Below, piece by piece: positions 8,051-16,653 of a stretch of DNA of 62,495 nucleotides (the first letter of the stretch is position 1; every line of letters begins with the position of its first letter). This DNA comes from JBCCFW01 sp039029535. GTDB lineage: Bacteria > Acidobacteriota > JBCCFW01. The notes beneath the pieces were generated by a model that was not told the origin of the DNA, searched no databases, and saw only the letters and a program-made list of their open reading frames with translations. The stretch lies in assembly GCA_039029535.1 (NCBI GenBank), contig JBCCFW010000024.1:1-62495 (forward strand), read 5' to 3'. The translations under genes and the position numbers were made by a program.

Positions 8051-9238
8051 ATGAAGAAGAGCCTGAAGGAGCGTCTCGACCGGCTGGGTGCCGGCGAGCG
8101 CGACCAGTTGATCCGTGAAGCCATCAAGCTGCGCCGTCGCAACGAAGGACAGCGCGACAGCTCCCGCCGAGACCGACATCGACTGAAGAACGACCCCCTG
8201 GGCCGCAAGATCCGGATGCGACGACGCTCGCAGGAAGACCTCGACGACCTGATCGAGCGACTCCTCGACGAGCGAGGCGGACCGGAGCGAGGCGAAGGGC
8301 GCGGCGACGCTGCCTCCTTCGACGAGGCGCCCATCGTCCTCGCCGTCGACACCGGACGCTGCACCGTCGCCATCGGTGACGAGACTCTCGAGCTCCCGCT
8401 CTCGGGAGAGCTTGCTGAACGGCAGGCCAGCGAGCTCGCCGTGGGGGATCGCGTGGTCCTCAACGGCGAGGGCTCCGAGCGCTTCGTCGTCGCCACCTTG
8501 CCCCGCCGCACGCGTCTCTCCCGGCCCGATCCGAGCCGCAACGATCGCGAGCGGGTCGTCGCCGCCAACATCGACGTGGTGGTGGTGGTCGCTGCTCTGA
8601 AGGACCCACCGTTGCGGCCGGGCCTCATCGATCGCTACCTGGTCGCCATCGAGGCGGGCGGCGGGCGACCGGTCATCGCCGTCAACAAGATCGACCTGCT
8701 AGCGCCGAAGGAGCGACACCAAGAGCTCGCGCGGCTCAATCCCTACCGGGCCATGGACCTGCCCGTCGTGGCGGTCTCGGCCGACACCGGTGAAGGCGTG
8801 GAGCTCCTGCGCGAGACCCTCGCCGACGGCCTGGCAGTGCTCGTGGGGCACAGCGGTGTCGGGAAGTCGTCACTGCTGAACGCCCTTCACGACGTCGGAG
8901 CCGCCACCGGCTCGGTGGGCGGCGTCCGCGGGCAAGGTCGTCACACGACGACGAGCAGCAGCCTCTACCGGCTCCCCGATGGAGGCGCGATCATCGACAC
9001 GCCCGGCGTGCGTTCGTTCGGCATGTACCTCGGCCACGAGCAGGATCGTCACGTCGGCTTCGGCGACATCGAAGAGCTCGCTGTCGGTTGCAAGTTCCGC
9101 GATTGCACTCATCTCCACGAGCCTGGCTGTGCGGTCCAGCAAGCCGTCGCCGAGGGTCGGCTCTCGAAGCGTCGCTTCGCGTCCTACTCCTCCGTTCAGG
9201 GGGAGGCCGCCGCGCGTGCCCAGCTCAAGCGGTGGTGA
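8051..9238 (+). CDS. rsgA: Ribosome small-subunit-dependent GTPase A
   Basis: RsgA is a circularly permuted GTPase that acts in 30S subunit maturation. The permuted order is visible: G4 NKID at residues 212-215, then G1 GHSGVGKSS at 266-274, then G3 DTPG in 'IIDTPGVRSFG'. The C-terminal zinc site is C347, C352, H354, C360. The protein is 395 residues because of a basic, highly charged N-terminal extension of about 85 residues (rich in RRR and DRHR) ahead of the OB fold. That extension is longer than in well-known homologues and may bind rRNA. The start at 8051 is the only upstream ATG in frame. Confidence 0.95.
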   Translation: MKKSLKERLDRLGAGERDQLIREAIKLRRRNEGQRDSSRRDRHRLKNDPLGRKIRMRRRSQEDLDDLIERLLDERGGPERGEGRGDAASFDEAPIVLAVDTGRCTVAIGDETLELPLSGELAERQASELAVGDRVVLNGEGSERFVVATLPRRTRLSRPDPSRNDRERVVAANIDVVVVVAALKDPPLRPGLIDRYLVAIEAGGGRPVIAVNKIDLLAPKERHQELARLNPYRAMDLPVVAVSADTGEGVELLRETLADGLAVLVGHSGVGKSSLLNALHDVGAATGSVGGVRGQGRHTTTSSSLYRLPDGGAIIDTPGVRSFGMYLGHEQDRHVGFGDIEELAVGCKFRDCTHLHEPGCAVQQAVAEGRLSKRRFASYSSVQGEAAARAQLKRW

Positions 9239-9244
9239 GCGCGC

Positions 9245-12200
9245 TCAGGCGTCGGGAGGCGTCGGCGCCGTCTCGTCGACCAGCGACAGGGGCTGTGATG
9301 AGCGGTGCCCGGACGGATCGGGTGCCGCCTCGTCGTCGTCTTCCGGCTCTGGCTCGTCCTCGGGACAGGTCTCGTGCTCCACGAGATGCCAGCCGAGGAC
9401 GCCGAGGACGATCGCCGCGAGCGCACCGGCCGCCGAGACGATGCGGTGGCCGGTGTAGTCGGGGTCGACCATCGCGAAGAGGCGACCCAGCGCGAGCCAG
9501 GCTCCGATGGCCGGGGGGAGAATGCTGACGTGGTGCCGCAACACGAAGCGTGAGACCAGCACGACACCGACGGCGATGACGATTCCCCGAGCCACGCCGC
9601 CGAGTGCCGTGGGAGCGAGAAGCTGACCTGCTGCCAGGCCGAAGACGGTGAGCAAGCCGAGGAGCGCGCCTTGGCGTCGGGTCCAGGAGGCACCGATGAC
9701 GTCGACGAGCTGGAAGAAGGTCAGCCCGAGCACGGTGAGAACGAGCATCGCCACCACGGTGCCCTGCACGGTCGCGATGAGCGGTGACACCGTCGCGAGG
9801 GCTCCTGGTGACGGCCAGGGTGGGGTGAGGCCCGGCCCGAGACGCTGACCGACGGCCATGAGGCCACGCAGTCCGAAGGCGAGGCTGAAGCCGACCGCCA
9901 GCGCCGCGGGGAGCCCCACGCTCGCCTGACGACGCAGGCCGCCGAAGCTCATCCCGGCGAAGAGGCCGACCATGAGCGCACCGAGCACGACCTGGATGAT
10001 CACGCCCGTGCCGACGGCGATGAGCTGACGACCGATCGGCTCAGCCGTGCTCATGCCGGCGAGCAGCACGGGGCCGTCGTTGAGTGAGCCGACGAGGAGC
10101 ATGAGAGCTGTGGCGCCGGTGGCCACGAAGAACGCTCGTCGGTGATGACGTCCGCGCGCCGAGGAGCCGAGCGCCATCACCAACAAGGTGAGCGTGGTGA
10201 CCAGGAGCAGCAGGGTCGCGGCGACCTGGCGGATGGCCGAGGCCACCTCACGCTCCTCGTCCGCTCGCATCCAATCCTCGGGAACGTGGAGGTAGCGACC
10301 GTGACCACGCACCCGGTCCCCGCGGACGCGCACCTCCAGCCGCGCCTGGGCACCGGCCAGGTCGGTCACGGCCGGATCATGGAAGACGAAGGTCCAGTCC
10401 CGACGCGAGGGACGTTGCGCGACGTCGGCCCGGATCTCCTCGAGGGCATTGGGCTCGAGCTCGTAGCGCTCGACGATCGTGACGTGAGCGAGAGCCCTGG
10501 CCTCGTCTTCCGAGAGCTCTGCGCCCGGTCGACTCTCCGGGAGCAGGTGCTCGTGTCGGGTCGGTCCGTGCAGGTCGCTCAGGTAGACGCGATGCTCCTC
10601 GGCCCGTTCGGCCGTGTCGGCACCGTCGAAGCGTGCGCGGCGCACCCGCCAGCGCGGCACGGGCAAGTAGCTGCCCACCAACTCTTCGAAGCGTCGCTCT
10701 CCGAGCTCGCGCCAGGCGAACTCGTGGGCGCTGCCGTAGCCGGACTGGATGGAGGTCAGCTCACGCCAGTCCTCGCCGAGCTCGATGCCGGCCGTCGTCA
10801 AGGTCTTGCTCGCCCGACGCTCGGCGGTGGATCGGTCCACGCCCACGGCAGGGCCTCGATCGCGGAAGTCACCGTGAATGACGAGCAGGCCGAGCCCGAA
10901 CAGTCCGACGAGCCCGACGGTCGCGAAGGTGCGACCGGGGAGCGACGTCATCAACGGCTCCGCAGGCTCTGCTGGAGGACGGGGTCGTGGGGGAGGCGGA
11001 CGCCACGCGTGGTTCCAGTGGGCGTCGTCGGGATGCGCCGTGGCTCGTCGAAGTCGGTGATGCGTGACGACGAGCAGGGGAAGGAGGAGACAGGCCGTGA
11101 GCAGCCCGCGATCGAGCCACGCTCCCTGGGCCACCCAGATGGGGAGCCCGATGAGCACGACGTCGAAGACGTAGTGCATGACCATCGCCGTCAACAGGCC
11201 GTGTCTCAGGTAGAGGTAGCCGAAGATGAAGGACGGGATGATGAGCTCGAGCAGGCGGGCGTGCGCGGGCTGGGCGGGATAGCTCGCGTGACCGGCCCCG
11301 AAGACCAGGGCCTGAAGCACGAAGGCGACGACCAGGAAGAGCTTGGGTCGTCCGTAGCGGCGTCCGAGCAGCACGGCGCCCGCGAGCGGCACGGCGCGAC
11401 AGAGGCATTCCTCCCAGGTGCCCGCTTGGAGTGAGGTGGCCACGGGGCTGAGCCAGGGAAGGTAGGTCGACAGCGCGTTCGGATTGACGAGCGTGTCGCT
11501 GGGCGACCACCAGCCAAGGTGCGTCGAGGCCAGGTAGTAGAAGACCGTCAGGAAGGCGAGATCGATCCCGACGACGAGGTAGCCGATCACGACCTGACTC
11601 GTGACGTGATCGGAGCCGACGGTGCCACGGTGGAAGCTCTTCCAGAGCTGGACTTGCTCGGGGAAGGCCCAGCGCGTGAGGTTCTCCCCGGCGAGGTAGA
11701 GCACGGAGAACAGCGAGGCGGAGCCCAGGGTGACGCCGATGGCGAGCACGACCTGACCCACGACGAAGAGCTTGGGAGAGGTCGCCGTGTCGTAGCCCAT
11801 CCAGGCGAGCGGCATCGCGTTGAGCAGGTCGAGCCCCTGCGCGAGCCCGACCACGGCGCCGAAGACGACGGCCGGCTTCCACTCGAGCAGGCCGCGACGT
11901 GCGACCAGCACCAGTCCGAAGCAGCCGGCGATGAGGAAGACGAGCATCCCCAGCGTGCCAACGCTTGCGATGGCCTCGTTGGCCGAGCGCATCTCGGCGT
12001 AGTCACGGAGGAAGGCCTCGGGCACGTCGAGGAAGGGCTCGACCTGACTCAAGCGATCACCGGCGAGCCCGAGAACCAAGCGGTGGGCGGCGTCGGCGAC
12101 GCGACAGCACTCGCGCTCATAGACGAAGCGGTGATCGACACGACCGCCCGGGCGTCGCTCCTCGTCCTCCTCGACCAGCTCGAAGCCGGTGAGGTCGACG

Positions 12201-12679
12201 TCCCAGTCGGCGCGCGCGGTCTCCTCGGCGAGGGCACGCGCGGCGCCTGGGTCCAGCGCGGCGCCGGGGGCGTCCTCGGGCAGGCGTTGGACGAACCCCA
12301 GGGGACGACCGTCGGGTCGGAACCACTGCGTCAGCTCGGTCACCTCGCCCGGCGTGAAGTGACGGACCGACCAGCGGTAGGGCGACTGGACGCCGTCGTC
12401 GAGCAAGGCCGCGAAGCCGGCCGCACCTCCGGCCCGGAGCTCGACGTGATTGCGGACGGTCGAGTCGAGGTCGAAGCTCACCGCCTGCCGATAGCCGGTC
12501 GACGGAAGCAAGCCGAGGGTCTCGGCCCGTTGGCGGGCGGCCGCGAGCGCGCCAGGGCGGTCCATCGCGAGCTCGAGGCTGACGATGGGGAAGGCCGACG
12601 GGAAGAGCTTCCAGGCCAGGACCGTTCCCGCCACGCTCGCCGCCACCAGGAGCAGCCACGCGATCGGCTTCTTCGTCAC
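9245..12679 (-). CDS. Giant CPBP-family (CAAX-like/Abi) membrane protease
   Basis: This 1144-residue polytopic membrane protein contains the three CPBP intramembrane metalloprotease motifs: EECLCR at 423-428 (EExxxR), 'FGAGHASYP' (FxxxH) and 'HYVFDVVLIG' (HxxxD). Many membrane segments flank these. Each half begins with a membrane segment followed by an extracytoplasmic region that includes 'SFDLDSTVRNHVEL' in the N-half and 'SIQSGYGSAHEF' in the C-half, so the protein looks like a duplicated unit in which only the first half keeps the protease core. Typical CPBP proteases have 200-300 residues; this long form is much less common. The substrate is unknown. Confidence 0.88.
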   Translation of the reverse strand: MTKKPIAWLLLVAASVAGTVLAWKLFPSAFPIVSLELAMDRPGALAAARQRAETLGLLPSTGYRQAVSFDLDSTVRNHVELRAGGAAGFAALLDDGVQSPYRWSVRHFTPGEVTELTQWFRPDGRPLGFVQRLPEDAPGAALDPGAARALAEETARADWDVDLTGFELVEEDEERRPGGRVDHRFVYERECCRVADAAHRLVLGLAGDRLSQVEPFLDVPEAFLRDYAEMRSANEAIASVGTLGMLVFLIAGCFGLVLVARRGLLEWKPAVVFGAVVGLAQGLDLLNAMPLAWMGYDTATSPKLFVVGQVVLAIGVTLGSASLFSVLYLAGENLTRWAFPEQVQLWKSFHRGTVGSDHVTSQVVIGYLVVGIDLAFLTVFYYLASTHLGWWSPSDTLVNPNALSTYLPWLSPVATSLQAGTWEECLCRAVPLAGAVLLGRRYGRPKLFLVVAFVLQALVFGAGHASYPAQPAHARLLELIIPSFIFGYLYLRHGLLTAMVMHYVFDVVLIGLPIWVAQGAWLDRGLLTACLLLPLLVVTHHRLRRATAHPDDAHWNHAWRPPPPRPRPPAEPAEPLMTSLPGRTFATVGLVGLFGLGLLVIHGDFRDRGPAVGVDRSTAERRASKTLTTAGIELGEDWRELTSIQSGYGSAHEFAWRELGERRFEELVGSYLPVPRWRVRRARFDGADTAERAEEHRVYLSDLHGPTRHEHLLPESRPGAELSEDEARALAHVTIVERYELEPNALEEIRADVAQRPSRRDWTFVFHDPAVTDLAGAQARLEVRVRGDRVRGHGRYLHVPEDWMRADEEREVASAIRQVAATLLLLVTTLTLLVMALGSSARGRHHRRAFFVATGATALMLLVGSLNDGPVLLAGMSTAEPIGRQLIAVGTGVIIQVVLGALMVGLFAGMSFGGLRRQASVGLPAALAVGFSLAFGLRGLMAVGQRLGPGLTPPWPSPGALATVSPLIATVQGTVVAMLVLTVLGLTFFQLVDVIGASWTRRQGALLGLLTVFGLAAGQLLAPTALGGVARGIVIAVGVVLVSRFVLRHHVSILPPAIGAWLALGRLFAMVDPDYTGHRIVSAAGALAAIVLGVLGWHLVEHETCPEDEPEPEDDDEAAPDPSGHRSSQPLSLVDETAPTPPDA

Positions 12680-12847
12680 CTCGGAGCCTCCGTCCGTCCC
12701 TGCGACGAGCCTAGAGATCCGTCCCCAGCGGGCTCCTGATGAACCCTTGGTCGCTGCGCCATCGCCATGTCATGATGCCACGGAGGTGCCTTCAGACCCG
12801 CTTCTCGGGTCGCTCCGATGTCGGTCTGACGTCGCGGAGAACCCCCC

Positions 12848-13381
12848 ATGAGCGTCCGCATTACCTTCTTCCTCGCGCTCGGCCTGGTCCTGGCCGTCAC
12901 GGCGAACGCGGCCGAGACCGTGCTGCGCTTCCCGGCCAAGGTCGCCACCCTCAACGGGGACGTCTTCCACTTCGAGGACCTGCGGCACGGATTGGAACGC
13001 GGTGCCTTCGTCGCGCTCGACGGCGAGACCGAGGCGCGGCTCTCCTGGCGCGACGTCAAGAGCGTGGTCTTCGTCGGCAACATCGGCGAGGGGCTGGCCG
13101 GTCGAGGCAAGAAGGTCCGGGGCACCCGCCGGGCCGAGGTGACCTTCGTCGATGGTCAGACTCGCTTCGTGCATCTCGTCGTCGGTCGCATTCGCGGTTA
13201 CGACGGTCGGGGCGAGCGTGACCTCCATCCGCGTCGTCTCTCCCGCATCGACTTCGACACGGTCCGCATCGCGCCGAAGGTCTACATGGTCTGCGAGAAG
13301 GGCCACGTCTTCGAGAACGAGCACTACCGCTTCTGCCCCTACACGGGTGGCCCCCTCACGGCGCATCGCGTCGACCAGTGA
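12848..13381 (+). CDS. Secreted protein with a C-terminal zinc-ribbon-like motif
   Basis: This 177-residue protein has a signal peptide (cleavage near TANA-AE) and a beta-rich body (LRFPAKVATLNGDVFHFEDL). It ends with 'CEKGHVFENEHYRFCPYTG', where C-x-x-x-H and CPYTG could bind a metal, although the second CxxC is incomplete. A GGAG lies 8 nt before the ATG. It precedes a secreted hydrolase by 13 bp and is probably cotranscribed with it. I do not recognise the family. Confidence 0.82.
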   Translation: MSVRITFFLALGLVLAVTANAAETVLRFPAKVATLNGDVFHFEDLRHGLERGAFVALDGETEARLSWRDVKSVVFVGNIGEGLAGRGKKVRGTRRAEVTFVDGQTRFVHLVVGRIRGYDGRGERDLHPRRLSRIDFDTVRIAPKVYMVCEKGHVFENEHYRFCPYTGGPLTAHRVDQ

Positions 13382-13394
13382 GCTGAGAACCATC

Positions 13395-14192
13395 ATGCGC
13401 ACGCACCGCCCGCGTCTCCTTCTCTCCTTGATCGCGAGCGGTTGTCTCGCCAGCGTCGCTGCAGCGGGTCCCGAGCGCAGCACTCGCTCGGGTGCGCCGT
13501 CCGTTCAGGTCGGCTTCGACTCGGGTGATGGCCTGTTGATCACCGCGGACCTCTACCAGGCCCACGCGGATCCGGCGACGCCTTTCATCGTGCTCTTCCA
13601 CCAGGCCGGCTGGAGCCGCGGCGAGTACCGCGAGATCGCTCCTCGGCTGAACCAGCTCGGCTTCAACTGCCTCGCCGTCGACCAGCGCTCTGGCTCCGAG
13701 GTCAACGAGATCGCCAACGAGACGGCGGCCCGCGCCGAAGCCGACCGCCTCGGCACGAGCTTCCTCGACGCGCGCCAGGACCTGGTCGCCACTCTCTCGC
13801 ACGTGCGTGAAAACTGGGCCACCGGCCCCGTCATCGCCTGGGGCAGCTCTTACTCGGCCGCGCTCCTGCTCCGGCTCGCCGGCATGCGTCCCGACCTTCT
13901 GGACGGCGTGCTCGCCTTCGCTCCCGGTGAGTACTTCATCCGCCTCGGCAAGCACGACACCTGGGTTCGCGACGGGGCGGCCCGCATCCGCTGCCCGACC
14001 TTCGTCACCTCGGCTCGCAACGAGCACGAGCGCTGGCGCGAGATCTTCCACGCCATCCCGCTCGGTGCTGGCGAGAAGACCGCCTTCATCCCCGAGAGCG
14101 ACGGGCAGCATGGCTCCCGCGCGCTCTGGCAGACGTTCCGCGACAGCGGCGACTACTGGGCCGCCGTCGAGGACTTCCTCTCTCGCTGGTGA
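13395..14192 (+). CDS. Secreted alpha/beta hydrolase
   Basis: This 265-residue protein starts with a signal peptide (MRTHRPRLLLSLIASGCLAS). The hydrolase fold is supported by 'FIVLFHQAGWSRGEYREIAPRL' (split around the oxyanion loop), the nucleophile elbow WGSSYS with Ser152 in G150-S-S-Y-S, and a late His in DGQHGS. It resembles dienelactone hydrolase-type enzymes that act on small esters. The longer upstream frame from 13152 overlaps the previous gene and lacks the signal peptide, so the ATG at 13395 is the start. It is convergent with the 14219-14740 gene. Confidence 0.88.
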   Translation: MRTHRPRLLLSLIASGCLASVAAAGPERSTRSGAPSVQVGFDSGDGLLITADLYQAHADPATPFIVLFHQAGWSRGEYREIAPRLNQLGFNCLAVDQRSGSEVNEIANETAARAEADRLGTSFLDARQDLVATLSHVRENWATGPVIAWGSSYSAALLLRLAGMRPDLLDGVLAFAPGEYFIRLGKHDTWVRDGAARIRCPTFVTSARNEHERWREIFHAIPLGAGEKTAFIPESDGQHGSRALWQTFRDSGDYWAAVEDFLSRW

Positions 14193-14210
14193 GCCGAGCT
14201 TCGCTCGCGT

Positions 14211-14226
14211 CCAGCTAGCTAGCTGG
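14211..14226. repeat. 16-bp perfect palindrome at a convergent gene junction
   Basis: The sequence CCAGCTAGCTAGCTGG is a perfect palindrome spanning the stop codon of the minus-strand gene and lying 18 bp past the stop of the plus-strand hydrolase. It could act as a short bidirectional terminator stem, or it may be a protein site; there is no T-tract. Confidence 0.45.
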
Positions 14227-14740
14227 CGTGGGCGAGCGCTCGGGGTTCCTGCGTGGTCGCGTCGGTGACGACTTGCTCACTGACGCCCTGCACGTGCCGC
14301 GTGCCCAGCAAGACCTCTGCGTAGTCGCGGGCCTGAACGCCGCTCGGCGTGTCGTTCTCAACGCGGCAGCGCTCGAGTCGGAGGAAGCTCGGAGCCCGAG
14401 CGAAGTAATCCGACACGCGGAGATTGCGGAGCATCAAGAGCTCGCCATTGACCCGGCCGAAGTCGGTCAAGCACGAGACGTCGACGTGATGATGCGTCGC
14501 CAGCTCGAGGACCTCGTCACCGGCCGAGGGCAGCACCAGCACGATGCCGTCGCGTCGGAGGCTCATGAAGTCGGTGGTGCCACGGCTGGTGCGCACGTCG
14601 GTCAGCGCGATGAAGTCGGCCTCACGGTTGAGGAGGTCCTGAAGGCCTCCATTGCAGGGCACGTGGAAGGTGCCCTCCAGCCAGCCGACCGAGGTGAGGA
14701 GGCGCGCGGTGACGGGACGTTGCCGTGGCTTGTACTTCAT
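14219..14740 (-). CDS. Hypothetical protein, DUF6812-like
   Basis: This 173-residue cytoplasmic protein begins MKYKPRQRPVTARLLTSVGW. The segment 'EGTFHVP', then 'LQDLLNREADFIALTDV', resembles small proteins with an 'L.D.LN....FI.LTD' core that I associate with DUF6812. The second half, about 80-140, has no recognisable motif. It is transcribed toward the secreted hydrolase. The function is unknown. Confidence 0.75.
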   Translation of the reverse strand: MKYKPRQRPVTARLLTSVGWLEGTFHVPCNGGLQDLLNREADFIALTDVRTSRGTTDFMSLRRDGIVLVLPSAGDEVLELATHHHVDVSCLTDFGRVNGELLMLRNLRVSDYFARAPSFLRLERCRVENDTPSGVQARDYAEVLLGTRHVQGVSEQVVTDATTQEPRALAHAS

Positions 14741-14970
14741 GTTGCTGCTCCCGCTGCGTTCCGCGGCCGAGCGTCTTCACGACGGTCGCCGCTCACGCGT
14801 CGCTGATTCAGGGAGCAAGACCCGGGCCAGTCTGTTCAAGCCGATCAGAAAAGCCGTGCTGACCGGACAATGGTCTCCATTCCTACCGGAAGTGGAGGAC
14901 TTCCACCTGGAAAGGCCGAGATCCGATCGGACGGTTGTCGGGCTTTCGGCCGTCCAGTGCGACGAGCGAG

Positions 14971-15516
14971 TCAACGGATCCGGGCGAGGAGATCCATGTC
15001 CTGCGGGTCGTCGCTGATGTTGGGCAGGACCTGGTGGCGTCTCAGCGTGCCCTCGTGCTCGAAGCCCAGCGTCTCGAGCAGTCGCCGGGAGCCGACGTTG
15101 TCCACGTGGCAGGTGGCCTGCAGCCGTTGCGTGGAGGGCTCGGCGAACGCGAGCTCGACGATGCGCGACAGCGCCTCGCTCATCAGTCCCTGGCGCCAGT
15201 GCGAGCGCGCCAGCAGGTAGCCGGTCTCCAGCGCATGGGACGAGAGCGTTCTCAGCCCGATGCCACCGAGGAGGGCTCCGTCGTCTCGCGACGTGAGCAC
15301 CCAGCCGGCCTGCTCACCGGAAGCCCAGGCGGGCGCGACCCCTTCGAGGTACTCGTGCGTGTCGTCGAGGTCGCGGTGGGTCGGCCAGGTGAGGTAGCGG
15401 GTGACCTCTGGGTCGCTGCAGTAGGCGGCGAACATGGCCTCCGCGTCGTCGAGGGTCGGCCGACGCAGGATCAGCCGCTCGGTCTCGAGACGGGGAGGCC
15501 AAGTCGTGTCGCTCAC
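14971..15516 (-). CDS. GNAT-family N-acetyltransferase (RimJ/RimL type)
   Basis: This 181-residue protein has the RimJ/L-like opening 'LETERLILRRPTLDDAEAMF', the acetyl-CoA-binding region near 'LLARSHWRQGLMSEAL' and the end 'SRRLLETLGFEHEG'. It likely acetylates an amine or a protein N-terminus. The GTG start overlaps the DUF3179 stop by 4 bp (GTGA at 15513-15516), so the two are translationally coupled. The frame extends upstream to 15678 inside the DUF3179 gene, but only the GTG start gives the normal family N-terminus. Confidence 0.9.
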   Translation of the reverse strand: MSDTTWPPRLETERLILRRPTLDDAEAMFAAYCSDPEVTRYLTWPTHRDLDDTHEYLEGVAPAWASGEQAGWVLTSRDDGALLGGIGLRTLSSHALETGYLLARSHWRQGLMSEALSRIVELAFAEPSTQRLQATCHVDNVGSRRLLETLGFEHEGTLRRHQVLPNISDDPQDMDLLARIR

Positions 15517-16622
15517 CGATAGGGACGCGACTGCGGGCCGGGCTGGCTCTGCGGGGCCGGAGGAAGGCCGCGCAGCAAGGTGCCGTCGTGGAAGGACGCC
15601 CAGGTGAACCAGAAGGTCAGGCGCGAGTCGACGGGCTCGAGGTCGGGACCCGAGCCATCGAGGTTGCGTCCGGTCCACGGGTCGTAGCGCGGGCCCTTCT
15701 TCTTCTTGCTGCGGAGCTCACCCTTGCGCAGCTTGAGCTTGGTCCGCGGCTCCTTCCAGGCAACGGCGTTCTCGTCCTTCCGAACGACCAGGATGCTCTG
15801 ACCATCGCGTCGGATGCGCACGAGCCCGCGGAGGTCGTCCTTCAGGGGGACGGCGATCGGCGGGCTGCCGGGCAGTCCGAGGACCGAGCTCTTGCCGGGC
15901 AGGCGATGGTCACGCAGCGGTTGGCCGCTGATCCCGTAGAGGCTGCCATCCGAGAAGTAGCGATCGTAGGGCGAGCCCTCGATCCCGGCGGGCTTGGAGA
16001 GCGCCGTGGTCTGCGGGTACTTCGCCTTCCACTCACCCCAGGTCATGCGCTCGCTGGGGATCTCGACCAGGGAGCGTCCCTCGAGCTCGCCGTGGACCGA
16101 GCGACCGAGCACCTGAGACCAGAGGCTCTTGGTGTCGCGGTCGAACATCATCAGGGAGTCGCGCCAGAGGCGACCGGAGACACCGAACTCGAGCGGGGTT
16201 CCGTCCGAACCGGACGGACGGGCGTACGCGACGCCCGCATTGGCCAGCGGTCACCAGGTCGCCGCGAGCGCGCGGCCTCCCAGCTGATCGTTGACGATCT
16301 CGTGGCGGTCGAGATGCCAGGTCGAGTAGGCGCGGGCCTCGCCGGCGACGACCACGCCCATGATCGGCTCGTCGTCACGGTAGACCGCGTCGGCCTCGCT
16401 CACGCTCAAGAGCACGGGCTCGTCGATCGAGGCGATGCGGTCGGGGGGAATGATGACCTTCACCGGAGCGCCGTCGATCACGAGGTCGTGGGGCCCGATG
16501 GTGGGGATGTCCTTGGGGTCGGGGCGCCGTCGTTCGCCTTCGGCCTGTTGCAGCGCGAAAGCGAGTCCGGCAGTCAGCAACCAGGCACCGGCGGCGCCGA
16601 GGGTCGTTTGCTGGAGGCTCAC
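15513..16622 (-). CDS. DUF3179 domain selenoprotein
   Basis: Reading from a GTG at 16620-16622 (GGAG 9 nt upstream), the frame contains one UGA at 16251-16253 and then stays open to 15513, giving 369 residues. The first part ends '...HEIVNDQLGGRALAATW', the second continues 'PLANAGVAYARP...FGVSGRLWRDSLMMFDRDTKSLWSQV'. This is the DUF3179 domain in full. Family members read 'TYCPLC' where this protein has TW-U124-PLA, so the UGA replaces the invariant first Cys. The second Cys is Ala here. Residues 8-25 form a signal or anchor. The enzymatic role of DUF3179 is not known to me; a redox role is implied. Stop-at-UGA annotation would split this into two false genes. Confidence 0.92.
16201..16236 (-). 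promoter_or_regulatory. Putative SECIS region of the DUF3179 gene
   Basis: Two hairpins follow the UGA. The first (16220-16236) has a 6-bp stem with a CGCGU loop 21-25 nt after the UGA. The second (16201-16217) has a perfect 7-bp stem CCGUCCG/CGGACGG with a GUU loop at 41-43 nt. The first sits at the usual SECIS distance, while the second shares the GUU loop seen in the other two selenoprotein genes here. Which one SelB reads cannot be decided from sequence. Confidence 0.5.
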
Positions 16623-16653
16623 GGATGAATGCTCCGGGGTGAAGAGGGATGGA

